Below are positions 4,645-12,572 of a DNA stretch of 13,329 nt, in pieces. Below the pieces are notes generated by a model. The model made no database searches. It was not told the origin of the DNA and saw nothing but the letters and a program-made list of their open reading frames with translations. The stretch comes from Hylemonella sp. UBA6679. GTDB lineage: Bacteria; Pseudomonadota; Gammaproteobacteria; Burkholderiales; Burkholderiaceae_C. Numbering within the stretch: the first letter of the stretch is position 1; each line of letters starts with the position of its first letter. The stretch is from assembly GCA_002454975.1 (NCBI GenBank), contig DKJZ01000101.1, forward strand, positions 1 to 13,329, read 5' to 3'. The position numbers and the translations under genes were made by a program.

Positions 4645-7600
4645 ATGGTTTTCAGTGAAGACTCTCGGGTCAAGATCCCATGCATTCTGCACCTGCAGCG
4701 ACTTGGGTATCGTTATCTGTCCCTGAAAGATGCCGTCTGGGACGTCGACACCAACATCTTCCCGGCGCTTTTCAATGAAGCCATTGCCCGCATCAACTCT
4801 GACTTGAGTGCAAATGACGTCACCCGCCTGCTGGCCGATGTAAAACTACTGCTGGATAACGAAGACCTTGGAAAAGCCTTTTATGAACGGCTCACCGAGC
4901 GCTCTGGCATCCGCCTGATCGACTTCGAAAATTTCGACAAGAACAGCTTCCAAGTCGTCACGGAACTGACCTGCAAAAACGGTGACGACGAGTTCCGGCC
5001 CGACATCACCCTGCTCATCAACGGCATGCCACTGGTCTTTATCGAGGTCAAGAAGCCTAACAACCGCGAAGGTGTGCTGGCCGAACGCAACCGCATCATC
5101 ACGCGCAGCCGCAATCCGAAATTCCGACGGTTTATCAACATCACGCAGTTGATGGTCTTCTCCAACAACATGGAGTATGAGGATGGCTCGCCGCAGCCCA
5201 TCGAGGGCGCGTTTTACGCCAGTCCATCCTATGACTCGCCCGTCTTCAACTATTTTCGTGAAGAAGAAGCGCTGGACCTCACTCAGCTTCTGGCCGTTGA
5301 AGATGACGCACTCGAAAACGAAGTGCTGCGCGACAACAACCTCAACGTCATCAAACACAGTCCGGAATTTCTGACTAACAAGTCGCCCGATACGCCCACC
5401 AACCGTATTTGCACGTCCTTGTTCAGCCGTAACCGTTTGGCTTTTTTGCTGCGCTTTGCACTTGCCTACGTCAATGAAAGCGATGGCCTGCACAAGCACG
5501 TCATGCGCTACCCGCAGCTTTTCGCCACCAAGGCGATCGAGAAAAAACTCGACGCGGGCGTCAAGAAAGGCATCATCTGGCACACCCAGGGCAGCGGCAA
5601 AACCGCGCTGGCCTACTACAACACCCGCTTCCTCACTGATTACTTTCAGCGCAAAGGCGTCATCCCGAAGTTCTACTTCATAGTTGACCGACTGGATTTG
5701 GCCACACAAGCGCAGCGGGAATTTGCCGGGCGTGGGCTAGTGGTGCACACCATTGACAGCCGCGACGCCTTTGCTCGTGACATCAAAACCACGCAGGTAT
5801 TGCACAACCACAGCGGCAAGCCTGAAATCACCGTGGTCAACATCCAGAAATTTCAGGACGACCCGGACGTGGTGCGCGCTGAGGATTACGACTTCAGCAT
5901 CCAGCGCGTTTACTTTCTGGACGAGGTGCATCGCAGCTACAACCCGCAGGGCAGCTTTCTGGCTAACCTTAGCCAGTCCGACCGTAACGCCATCAAAATC
6001 GGCCTCACCGGCACGCCGCTTTTGGGCGACGACTACAACTCGCGCGCCCTGTTTGGCGATTACATCCACAAGTATTACTACAACGCCTCCATTGCCGACG
6101 GCTATACCCTGCGCCTGATCCGCGAAGAAATCGCCACCAACTACAAGCTCTCGCTGCAAGAGGCGCTTGCTGCCGTCAAGCTGCAGCAGGGCGACATTGA
6201 CCGCAAGCTCATCTACTCGCACCCCAAATTTGTCGAGCCCATGCTCGATTACATCGTGCGCGACTTCGAAAAAAGCCGCAGCGCCTTGGGCGACGCCAGT
6301 ATCGGCGCCATGGTGATCTGCGACAGTGCTGATCAGGCCCGCGAGATGTTCCGCATCTTTACGGCGGTCTACGCCGCGCAACCCACGTCAGCACATACCG
6401 TCCAGGATTCCGCGCAAGCCGTGATCGCCGCAGCGCTGCCCGACAGCTACGCCGCCCGCACGCTGCTGGAAAACCGCGCTAAAGCTGCCGCGCTGATCCT
6501 GCACGATGTCGGCAGCAAGGACGAACGCAAGGATTGGGTTGAGGACTTCAAGGTCGGCAAGATCGATCTGCTGTTTGTCTACAACATGCTGCTCACCGGC
6601 TTTGATGCCAAGCGCCTGAAAAAGCTCTACCTCGGCCGCATCATCAAGGCGCACAACCTGCTGCAGGCGCTCACCCGCGTCAACCGTACCTACAAGGATT
6701 TTCGCTACGGTTATGTGGTCGACTTTGCCGACATCCGTAAAGAATTCGACAAAACCAACAAAGACTATTTTGACGAGTTGCAATCCGAGCTGGGCGACGA
6801 AATCGAGCATTACTCCAACCTGTTCAAATCCAGTGAGGAGATCACGCAAGAAATCGAAGCGATCAAGGACATTCTGTTCAGCTTCAACATCGAAAACGCC
6901 GAAGAGTTTTCCAGGCAGCTCAGCCAGATCCAAGACCGCGCCACGGTGCTGGCGCTCAAAAATGCGCTGGGCGACGCCCGCAACCTCTACAACCTGATCC
7001 GCCTGCAAGGCGACTATGCGCAGTTGCAGCAGCTGGATTTCCACAAGCTGGGCCAGCTCTACCGCGAAACCTGCAACCACCTTGACCTGCTCAACCTCAA
7101 AGACAGCATTGAATCCGCCACCGACACCAGCCAACTGCTCAACGTCGCACTGGAAGAGGTGATTTTCAAATTCGCCAAGATCCGGGAAGAGGAACTGGTG
7201 CTGGCCGACAAGTTGAAAAACACCCTGCGCCAGACACGCGAAGCGTTGGCGGACAACTTTGATCAGAGTGACCCCAAATTCATCACCCTGCGCGAAGAGC
7301 TCGAACGCCTGTTCAAGAATAAGAAACTGAGCGAAGTCAGTCAGGAAGAGATGACGGCCAATATCGGCGCGCTCAATGCCATCCACGACAAGGTCAAAGA
7401 GCTGAATCGCCAAAACAACCAGCTGCGCACCAAATACCTGGGCGATGCCAAATACACCCGCATCCACAAGCGCCTGCAAGAGCGCGGCCCACTCACCACC
7501 GAGGGCACGCAGACCGAGCGCAAATTGTTCGAAGCCCTGGTAGGCGTCAAAGCGCAGGCCGACGAACAGGTTTTGCAAAACACGCAGCTCTTGAATAACG

Positions 7601-7785
7601 AAAGTTACTTCGAACGCATGATGCAGCCCATTGTGATTGGTGAGTTCTACACCCGCCAGCACATCAAACTCACCCCAGACGCCACCCGCACCATCAACCA
7701 GCTGGTGGTGGCCGAATACATGAATGAATTTTCCGCCGGCAGCCGTATGGGCGGCGGTCTAAGCACCGGAGCACAGCCTTGGTAA
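4645..7785 (+). CDS. hsdR: Type I restriction enzyme, R (nuclease/translocase) subunit
   Basis: The start at the ATG 4645 is preceded by GGGAGAG, giving 1046 residues, normal for HsdR. The N-terminal PD-(D/E)XK nuclease shows D120 (FRPDI) and E134-x-K136 (FIEVKKPN). The SF2 translocase motor follows: Walker A at 316-320 (QGSGKT), motif II at 426-429 (DEVH), motif III at 455-458 (TGTP) and motif VI near 673-683 (LQALTRVNRTY). A long helical C-terminus provides contacts to HsdM/HsdS. The protein cuts unmodified foreign DNA after ATP-driven translocation when assembled with HsdM and HsdS. All motifs are intact. It overlaps hsdM by 7 bp. Long antisense ORFs across this gene are shadows of its codon bias. 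Confidence 0.97.
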   Translation: MVFSEDSRVKIPCILHLQRLGYRYLSLKDAVWDVDTNIFPALFNEAIARINSDLSANDVTRLLADVKLLLDNEDLGKAFYERLTERSGIRLIDFENFDKNSFQVVTELTCKNGDDEFRPDITLLINGMPLVFIEVKKPNNREGVLAERNRIITRSRNPKFRRFINITQLMVFSNNMEYEDGSPQPIEGAFYASPSYDSPVFNYFREEEALDLTQLLAVEDDALENEVLRDNNLNVIKHSPEFLTNKSPDTPTNRICTSLFSRNRLAFLLRFALAYVNESDGLHKHVMRYPQLFATKAIEKKLDAGVKKGIIWHTQGSGKTALAYYNTRFLTDYFQRKGVIPKFYFIVDRLDLATQAQREFAGRGLVVHTIDSRDAFARDIKTTQVLHNHSGKPEITVVNIQKFQDDPDVVRAEDYDFSIQRVYFLDEVHRSYNPQGSFLANLSQSDRNAIKIGLTGTPLLGDDYNSRALFGDYIHKYYYNASIADGYTLRLIREEIATNYKLSLQEALAAVKLQQGDIDRKLIYSHPKFVEPMLDYIVRDFEKSRSALGDASIGAMVICDSADQAREMFRIFTAVYAAQPTSAHTVQDSAQAVIAAALPDSYAARTLLENRAKAAALILHDVGSKDERKDWVEDFKVGKIDLLFVYNMLLTGFDAKRLKKLYLGRIIKAHNLLQALTRVNRTYKDFRYGYVVDFADIRKEFDKTNKDYFDELQSELGDEIEHYSNLFKSSEEITQEIEAIKDILFSFNIENAEEFSRQLSQIQDRATVLALKNALGDARNLYNLIRLQGDYAQLQQLDFHKLGQLYRETCNHLDLLNLKDSIESATDTSQLLNVALEEVIFKFAKIREEELVLADKLKNTLRQTREALADNFDQSDPKFITLREELERLFKNKKLSEVSQEEMTANIGALNAIHDKVKELNRQNNQLRTKYLGDAKYTRIHKRLQERGPLTTEGTQTERKLFEALVGVKAQADEQVLQNTQLLNNESYFERMMQPIVIGEFYTRQHIKLTPDATRTINQLVVAEYMNEFSAGSRMGGGLSTGAQPW

Positions 7786-9413
7786 CGCAGCAATTTGAAC
7801 AACGTACCCGCGAACTGATCGACAGCCTTAAGGCCATTTGCGCCGCCTATGGCTTGGGCAACGATGGCAACGAATTCAAGATCATCACCCAGGTCTTTCT
7901 CTACAAATTCCTTAACGACAAATTTGCTTTCGAAGCCAAAAAAATCCGCCCCGAATTGGCCACAGCCGAAAGCTGGGAAGCCACCATCGCGGCCATGAGC
8001 GCCGACGACCTGGAGATGCTGCAAATGCAGATGGGTCCGGACACCGCCCGCCTGAAGCCTGAGCACTTCATCGCCCACCTGTTTGGTCGCCAGAACGCCC
8101 CCGAATTCGCCAAGCTGTTTGACGACACCTTGCGCGACATCGCCATCACCAACAACGACATCTTCGCCGTCAAAACCGATGGCGGCGCCAAGATCACCCT
8201 GTTCGATCGCGTCAGCGAATTCATCACTGACCCCTCCAAGCGCGACGCCTTTTGCCGCGCCATCATCAACAAGCTGGGCGACTTCAGCTTTGAGCACATC
8301 TTTAGAGAGAAGTACGACTTCTACGCTGCGCTGTTTGAATACCTTATCAAGGATTACAACAAAGACAGCGGCGGCAAATATGCCGAGTACTACACCCCGC
8401 ACGCCGTGGCCAAAATCATGGCCGCAATTCTGGTGCCGGAAAGTGTGCGCGGCAAAGTCAATAACGTGAGCTGCTACGACCCCTCGGCTGGCTCTGGCAC
8501 GCTGCTGATGAACATCGCCCACGCCATTGGCGAGCAGCGCTGCAGCATCTACTCGCAGGACATTTCGCAAAAATCCTCCAGCCTGCTGCGCCTGAATCTG
8601 ATCCTCAACAATCTGGTGCATTCCATCCCCAACATCATCCAGGGCAACACCATGCTCCACCCGTACCACCGGGACGGCAAAGCCCTGAAGAAATTCGACT
8701 ACATCGTCAGCAATCCACCGTTCAAGATGGATTTCTCTGATTTCAGGAATGAGTTGGACACCAAAGAGCATCAAGAACGCTTCTTTGCCGGCGTACCCAA
8801 CATCCCCAAGCAGGCCGTAGACAAGATGGCCATTTACCAGCTCTTTTTGCAGCACATTATTTATTCGCTCAAACCCGGCGGCAAAGCGTCAGTGGTGGTA
8901 CCCACCGGTTTCATCACCGCGCAAAGCGGCATCGACAAAGGCATCCGCCAGCATTTGGTGGATAGCAAAATGCTGGCAGGCGTGGTCTCCATGCCCAGCA
9001 ACATCTTCGCCACCACCGGCACCAACGTCTCCATCCTATTCATCGATGCGTCCAACCAAGGCGACGTGGTGCTGATCGACGCCTCTGGCCTCGGCACCAA
9101 GGTCAAGGACGGCAAGAACCAGAAAACCCTGCTCTCCACAGAGGAAGAAGACCGCATCATCGCCACCTTCAATGGCAAGGAGGCGATTGAAGATTTCTCA
9201 GTGGTGGTCAGCTATGCCGACATCGCTGCCAAGAATTACAGCTTGAGCGCCGGACAGTATTTCGAGGTGAAGATTGAATACAGCGATCTGACTCCAGCGC
9301 AGTTTGCAGAGAAGAAGAAGGGTTTTACCGATAGGCTGGATGCGCTATTCAAGGAATCGGCGGGGTTGGAGAAAGAGATCAAGAAGCAGTTGGCGGGGTT
9401 GCGTCATGGCTAA
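7779..9413 (+). CDS. hsdM: Type I DNA methyltransferase, M subunit
   Basis: The reading frame begins within the end of hsdR. The best start is the TTG at 7779, with GGAG seven bases upstream; there is no ATG near the N-terminus in this frame. The protein has 544 residues. After a helical HsdM N-terminal domain (about residues 5-165) come YTPHAV (205-210), the SAM-binding motif I DPSAGSG (234-240) and the catalytic motif NPPF (312-315) typical of N6-adenine methyltransferases. Two copies join one HsdS to methylate adenines in the target sequence and protect the host genome. All motifs are intact, so methylation should be active. Its stop overlaps the start of hsdS, implying coupled translation. 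Confidence 0.97.
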   Translation: MVTQQFEQRTRELIDSLKAICAAYGLGNDGNEFKIITQVFLYKFLNDKFAFEAKKIRPELATAESWEATIAAMSADDLEMLQMQMGPDTARLKPEHFIAHLFGRQNAPEFAKLFDDTLRDIAITNNDIFAVKTDGGAKITLFDRVSEFITDPSKRDAFCRAIINKLGDFSFEHIFREKYDFYAALFEYLIKDYNKDSGGKYAEYYTPHAVAKIMAAILVPESVRGKVNNVSCYDPSAGSGTLLMNIAHAIGEQRCSIYSQDISQKSSSLLRLNLILNNLVHSIPNIIQGNTMLHPYHRDGKALKKFDYIVSNPPFKMDFSDFRNELDTKEHQERFFAGVPNIPKQAVDKMAIYQLFLQHIIYSLKPGGKASVVVPTGFITAQSGIDKGIRQHLVDSKMLAGVVSMPSNIFATTGTNVSILFIDASNQGDVVLIDASGLGTKVKDGKNQKTLLSTEEEDRIIATFNGKEAIEDFSVVVSYADIAAKNYSLSAGQYFEVKIEYSDLTPAQFAEKKKGFTDRLDALFKESAGLEKEIKKQLAGLRHG

Positions 9414-10581
9414 TGCATCGCCCAGGCGTCTTGGTGACTTACTAAATCTAAAGCGTGGTTACGATCTTCCTGAGAACCAGCGTCGCTCCGGGCCTTACCC
9501 AGTCATAAGCTCTGCTGGAGTAACGGGTTATCACGATGAGTACATGGTTGAAGGCCAAGGCGTTGTCACTGGACGATATGGCACGCTTGGTGAAATGTAT
9601 TACGTAAATGGTAAATATTGGCCACACAACACAGCACTCTATGTCACCACTTTTAAGGGTAATGATCCGAAGTACATCTATTACCTGCTGAGTTGTCTTG
9701 GCCGAATTCGCACATCTGACAAAAGTGCGGTTCCTGGCGTCAATCGGAATGAGTTGCATGAGATGGCTGTGCCAGCTATCACAGACAAAGATCAGCAAAA
9801 GAAGATTGCCGCCGTCCTCTCCGCCCTTGACACCAAGATCGACTGCAACAACCGCATCAACGCCGAGCTGGAGGCGATGGCCAAGGCGCTGTATGACTAC
9901 TGGTTCGTGCAGTTCGACTTCCCTGACACCAACGACAAACCCTACAAATCCTCCGGCGGCAAGATGGTCTACAACGCCACCTTGAAACGGGAGATTCCGG
10001 AGGGGTGGAGCGCTTCGAGCGTGCTGGCAGTTGCGGATTTGCTTGGCGGAGGAACACCAACCAAGAAAAAACAGGAGTTTTGGGGCGGTGACATCCCGTT
10101 TTTTACGCCTACTGATGCGGACGGAACCATCTTCAAATTTTCAACAGCAGACTACATCACCGAAGAAGGATTGAAAGGCAGTAGCACCAAGTGCTTTGGC
10201 AAACACACTGTTTTCATCACCGCGCGTGGCTCCGTGGGCAGGCTGGTATTGGCAGGTGTCGACATGGCAATGAACCAATCCTGTTATGCGTTGCGGGCCA
10301 AACCGAGTGTCAGCCATGTGTTCTTGTTCTTTCTGGCCAAAGAGTTAATCCACCATCTGCAGGTCAAGTCATCAGGTTCCGTCTTTGATTCCATCGTCTC
10401 GAATGACATTGAGTTGACCAATCTCGCCATTCCCAAAGACGAGGTTATTGAAAAGTTTGCCGCCATCGTTGAGCCGACATTCGAGAAAATCGCCAACAAT
10501 ACTAAGGAAAACCAGCAACTCACCCAGCTCCGCGACTGGCTCTTGCCCCTGTTGATGAACGGCCAGGTCACAGTTCCATGA
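9406..10581 (+). CDS. hsdS: Type I restriction-modification specificity subunit
   Basis: The start is the ATG at 9406, inside the last codons of hsdM, giving 391 residues; a longer frame from 9304 is only read-through of hsdM sequence. Two target recognition domains are visible, at about residues 5-125 (GDLLNLKRGYDLP, VTGRYGTLGEMYYV) and 200-345 (VADLLGGGTPTKKK, FFTPTDADG, ARGSVGR). They are separated by the conserved helical spacer (DQQKKIAAVLSALDTKI, 129-145), and a matching helix ends the protein (FAAIVEPTFEKIANNTKEN). Each domain reads half of a bipartite DNA site. The first domain's DNA is visibly more AT-rich than the spacer, as expected when such domains are exchanged. The stop overlaps the next ORF (ATGA). 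The actual recognition site cannot be read from sequence. Confidence 0.95.
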   Translation: MANASPRRLGDLLNLKRGYDLPENQRRSGPYPVISSAGVTGYHDEYMVEGQGVVTGRYGTLGEMYYVNGKYWPHNTALYVTTFKGNDPKYIYYLLSCLGRIRTSDKSAVPGVNRNELHEMAVPAITDKDQQKKIAAVLSALDTKIDCNNRINAELEAMAKALYDYWFVQFDFPDTNDKPYKSSGGKMVYNATLKREIPEGWSASSVLAVADLLGGGTPTKKKQEFWGGDIPFFTPTDADGTIFKFSTADYITEEGLKGSSTKCFGKHTVFITARGSVGRLVLAGVDMAMNQSCYALRAKPSVSHVFLFFLAKELIHHLQVKSSGSVFDSIVSNDIELTNLAIPKDEVIEKFAAIVEPTFEKIANNTKENQQLTQLRDWLLPLLMNGQVTVP

Positions 10582-10808
10582 AAGGCTTCCGGGGTTCCGT
10601 CGGTATCAGAACAGGCGACTTGATGATGGCGTTTGGTTCGGAGTTAACGAACAGAATTGCACCGAGCCGACTGGGACGCCTCTCCTGTTACGAAGAAGTC
10701 GAAGATACATTTCGTGAGATTGCCTCCCGGTTTGGACACTCGTTGGGCTGTGTCGATCTGGCGACCTGGCTGACGATGCGCGTCGCTAAACGGGAGGCCT
10801 ATCTGTGA
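10578..10808 (+). CDS. Small protein between hsdS and the QueC-like gene, 76 aa
   Basis: The 76-codon frame starts in an ATGA overlap with the hsdS stop and ends in a GTGA overlap with the QueC-like start, so it is positioned as a translated link in the operon. The upstream ribosome site is poor; an internal ATG pair at 10623-10628 is an alternative start. The C-terminal half (YEEVEDTFREIASRFGHSLGCVDLATWLTMR) is helical, with an aspartate and a tryptophan placed as in the last helices of HhH-GPD/OGG-fold glycosylases. Such proteins accompany QueC-like enzymes in type IV CBASS. It may therefore be the truncated C-terminal remnant of such a protein, or a genuine small partner. The comparison is from memory and weak. 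Confidence 0.5.
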   Translation: MKGFRGSVGIRTGDLMMAFGSELTNRIAPSRLGRLSCYEEVEDTFREIASRFGHSLGCVDLATWLTMRVAKREAYL

Positions 10809-11398
10809 GTTTTGTGAATCTCGTTTCGGGCGGTCTTGATTCGACCCTGATTGGCGTTATGGCCAAGGAAGACCACATCGACCACTTTCCATTGTTCATT
10901 GATTACGGGCAGCGGGCAGCCGCCAAGGAGTGGGCGACATGCCAAGCCGTCCATCGGCAGCTTGGGCTTCCCGTACCAACAAGGATGGATCTCAGCGGCT
11001 TTGGGCAAGTCATTGCCTCCGGCCTGACGAATGTCGGCATGGACGTGAAAGAGGACGCTTTTACACCGGGCCGGAATTTTCTGTTCCTGCTGATGGGGAG
11101 CGCCTACGCCTATCAGGTTGGCGCATCGTCGGTCGCCATTGGCTTGCTGGCCGAACAATTCAGTCTGTTTCCCGACCAACGCCAACCCTTTCTCGTTCAG
11201 GCTGAGCAAGCCATTGCGGCAGCGATGGGACGCCAGATCAAAGTGCTCACACCCCTGATCGAATTTGGCAAGGCTGATGTCGTTCGGCTTGCGACGGAAA
11301 AAGGCGTGGCGGGAACCTACTCGTGCCATACCGGCAACAGCCAACCATGTGGTCGTTGCATTGCCTGTCTCGAGTTTCAATTCAACGAAGGAGAATGA
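10805..11398 (+). CDS. QueC-like PP-loop enzyme (7-cyano-7-deazaguanine synthase family), likely defence-associated
   Basis: The GTG start at 10805 has a strong GGGAGG seven bases upstream, giving 197 residues, somewhat shorter than housekeeping QueC. The PP-loop ATP-binding motif SGGLDST is at residues 8-14, followed by FIDYGQR and PGRNFLFLLMGSAYA, both QueC hallmarks. The four zinc cysteines C174, C182, C185 and C188 are present in the QueC pattern (SC-x7-CGRCIAC). Known QueC adenylates 7-carboxy-7-deazaguanine and converts it to preQ0. Two details differ from my memory of housekeeping QueC: FPDQR replaces the PDCR motif, and the arginine after the last cysteine is missing. No other queuosine gene is nearby. 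It sits 2 bp from a TIR-like gene, so a role like Cap9/QatC, modifying a partner protein, is likely. Confidence 0.88.
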   Translation: MSFVNLVSGGLDSTLIGVMAKEDHIDHFPLFIDYGQRAAAKEWATCQAVHRQLGLPVPTRMDLSGFGQVIASGLTNVGMDVKEDAFTPGRNFLFLLMGSAYAYQVGASSVAIGLLAEQFSLFPDQRQPFLVQAEQAIAAAMGRQIKVLTPLIEFGKADVVRLATEKGVAGTYSCHTGNSQPCGRCIACLEFQFNEGE

Positions 11399-11400
11399 AC

Positions 11401-11901
11401 ATGGGTGGCGGTTCTGGTGGCGGTTTGTTCAGTTCGGATATAAAAAGCCTTGAGGACAAAGTGAAGCAACGGCTTGCCGAAGCCAAAGAGGATGTCAGCA
11501 GGCACGTGTTCATCAGCTTTGACCACGATGACTTGGACGAAGTGAATCTACTGCGTGGTCAGTCAAAAAATGACAAGACGGACCTGCAGTTCGATGATCA
11601 CTCGGTCAAAGAGCCCTATGACAGCACCAATGCTGATTACATCAAGCGGAACATACGCGAGAAAATCGATCGCTGCTCGGTCACGCTGGTGTACCTCACC
11701 GACAAAACTGCTTCGAGCAAATGGGTCAATTGGGAGATCGAGGAAAGCCTGAAACGCGGCAAGGGCGTCATTGGTGTTTACAAGGGAGACACGCCTCCAG
11801 CTAAAACCCCGCCAGCATTTCAGCAGAACGGTTGCAAGGCCGTGAAGTGGGAGCATGCCGCCATGACCAAAGCGATTGAAGACGCCAGCACCAAACGCTG
11901 A
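11401..11901 (+). CDS. TIR-like protein (MTH538/DUF1863, ThsB-like) with glycine-rich N-terminal tail
   Basis: The ATG at 11401 has AAGGAG seven bases upstream, giving 166 residues. The first 13 residues (MGGGSGGGLFSSD) form a flexible glycine tail, followed by a charged helix (IKSLEDKVKQRLAEAKEDV). The MTH538 TIR-like domain then starts at residue 35 (HVFISFDHDDLDEVNLLRG) and continues with a D/S-rich loop (DDHSVKEPYDSTNADYIK), the strand SVTLVYLTDKT and the segment SSKWVNWEIEESLKRGK. E112 in WEIE is the probable NAD-cleaving glutamate. Related ThsB proteins sense phage and make a cyclic ADP-ribose signal for ThsA, but no ThsA gene is seen here. After methionine removal the N-terminus is glycine, a plausible target for the QueC-like enzyme encoded just upstream. 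Confidence 0.88.
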   Translation: MGGGSGGGLFSSDIKSLEDKVKQRLAEAKEDVSRHVFISFDHDDLDEVNLLRGQSKNDKTDLQFDDHSVKEPYDSTNADYIKRNIREKIDRCSVTLVYLTDKTASSKWVNWEIEESLKRGKGVIGVYKGDTPPAKTPPAFQQNGCKAVKWEHAAMTKAIEDASTKR

Positions 11902-12184
11902 TCTGGTGCGGTGCTATCGCACCCTACGGATTGGGGAGTTCCTGCAAGAACTGGAGATGACCGAAGGGCGCTCCCCCCGTCCCGCCAGGAAAGTCCCCGC
12001 AAGTCGGAATGTTGCTTTTGCGGGTAGATGGCCCGGCAAGCCATTCAAGATGCGCTGGGGTTAACGGACCACCGCTACCAACAATTGCTCCGACTGCTTC
12101 CTATTCCGATAACACCAGAATCTCAAGACACTGGTTGAATTCACAGTGGTTGAGCTTGTCAGCCACACAGCACCACCCCACTTG
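11902..12184. other. Non-coding gap with a possible gene remnant
   Basis: I see no intact gene here. A 36-codon frame at 12028-12138 (MARQAIQDALGLTDHRYQQL...) is preceded directly by an in-frame stop and resembles a winged-helix tail of larger Fic or AAA-type proteins. It may be a decayed gene end. No tRNA or repeat from the left side of the window is present. Confidence 0.35.
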
Positions 12185-12219
12185 AAAAGCCTGCTATTGA
12201 TTCAGTAGCAGGCTTTTTT
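12185..12219 (+). terminator. Strong rho-independent terminator
   Basis: AAAAGCCTGCTA (12185-12196) pairs perfectly with TAGCAGGCTTTT (12206-12217) around a 9-base loop, followed by T residues to 12219. The A-run upstream makes it potentially bidirectional, so it could end both the plus-strand defence operon and the minus-strand brnTA transcript. Confidence 0.9.
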
Positions 12220-12251
12220 CATCATCTTCTCGGGGATGGCTCATTTATTCG

Positions 12252-12572
12252 CTAAGTCTTAACAACGCCACGTCGAACAGCATCTTTTAACAAAGCATTG
12301 ATACGCGTTTGCCAGCCTGGACCTGTCGCTTTGAATGCCGCCAATATTTCAGCGTCCACCCGCATGTTCAACGTCGGGCGTTTGACGGCTAGCGCTGGTC
12401 GGCCCGGTCCTCGACGGATGGTGGCTTCTTTCCAATAGGCGCTTGTGGCAGCCTCATCGTTGGGGTCGTAAGGACCGTCGGATCCACGATGCGCAATAGG
12501 TGCCTCACTTGCTGCTTCCTGTTTGATGCGCAACCAATCCGATGCCTTCTTTTTTTCAGATGTACTTGTCAT
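12252..12572 (-). CDS. brnA: BrnA antitoxin
   Basis: The ATG at 12572 with AAAGGA upstream gives 106 residues; a longer frame from 12626 overlaps the toxin more than is usual. The C-terminal half carries the BrnA ribbon-helix-helix: the strand RPTLNMRVDAEILAAFK, then GPGWQTRINALLKDAVRRG. The middle contains SAYWKEATIRRGPGRPA, typical of the family. BrnA binds the BrnT toxin and represses the operon. It is encoded downstream of the toxin and overlaps it by 17 bp, the usual brnTA order. Nothing looks damaged. Confidence 0.9.
   Translation of the reverse strand: MTSTSEKKKASDWLRIKQEAASEAPIAHRGSDGPYDPNDEAATSAYWKEATIRRGPGRPALAVKRPTLNMRVDAEILAAFKATGPGWQTRINALLKDAVRRGVVKT

Noticed and set aside
6388..8855. 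Two long minus-strand ORFs (6388-7662 and 7647-8855) opposite hsdR and hsdM
   Set aside because: They lie antisense to genes with intact catalytic motifs, have low-complexity V/A/Q/D-rich products and no ribosome binding sites. They are codon-bias shadows.
9304..9405. Longer N-terminus for HsdS starting at 9304
   Set aside because: The extra 34 residues are arginine-rich out-of-frame hsdM sequence. The ATG at 9406 starts the conserved HsdS N-terminus and overlaps the hsdM stop in the usual way.
10805..11398. Queuosine biosynthesis operon
   Set aside because: No queD, queE, queF, folE or tgt is adjacent, and the neighbours are RM and TIR genes.
10805..11901. Thoeris, type IV CBASS or QatABCD system
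   Set aside because: Each is only partly matched: no ThsA, no CD-NTase or transmembrane/NAD effector of CBASS, no QatA ATPase, QatB or TatD nuclease in the window.
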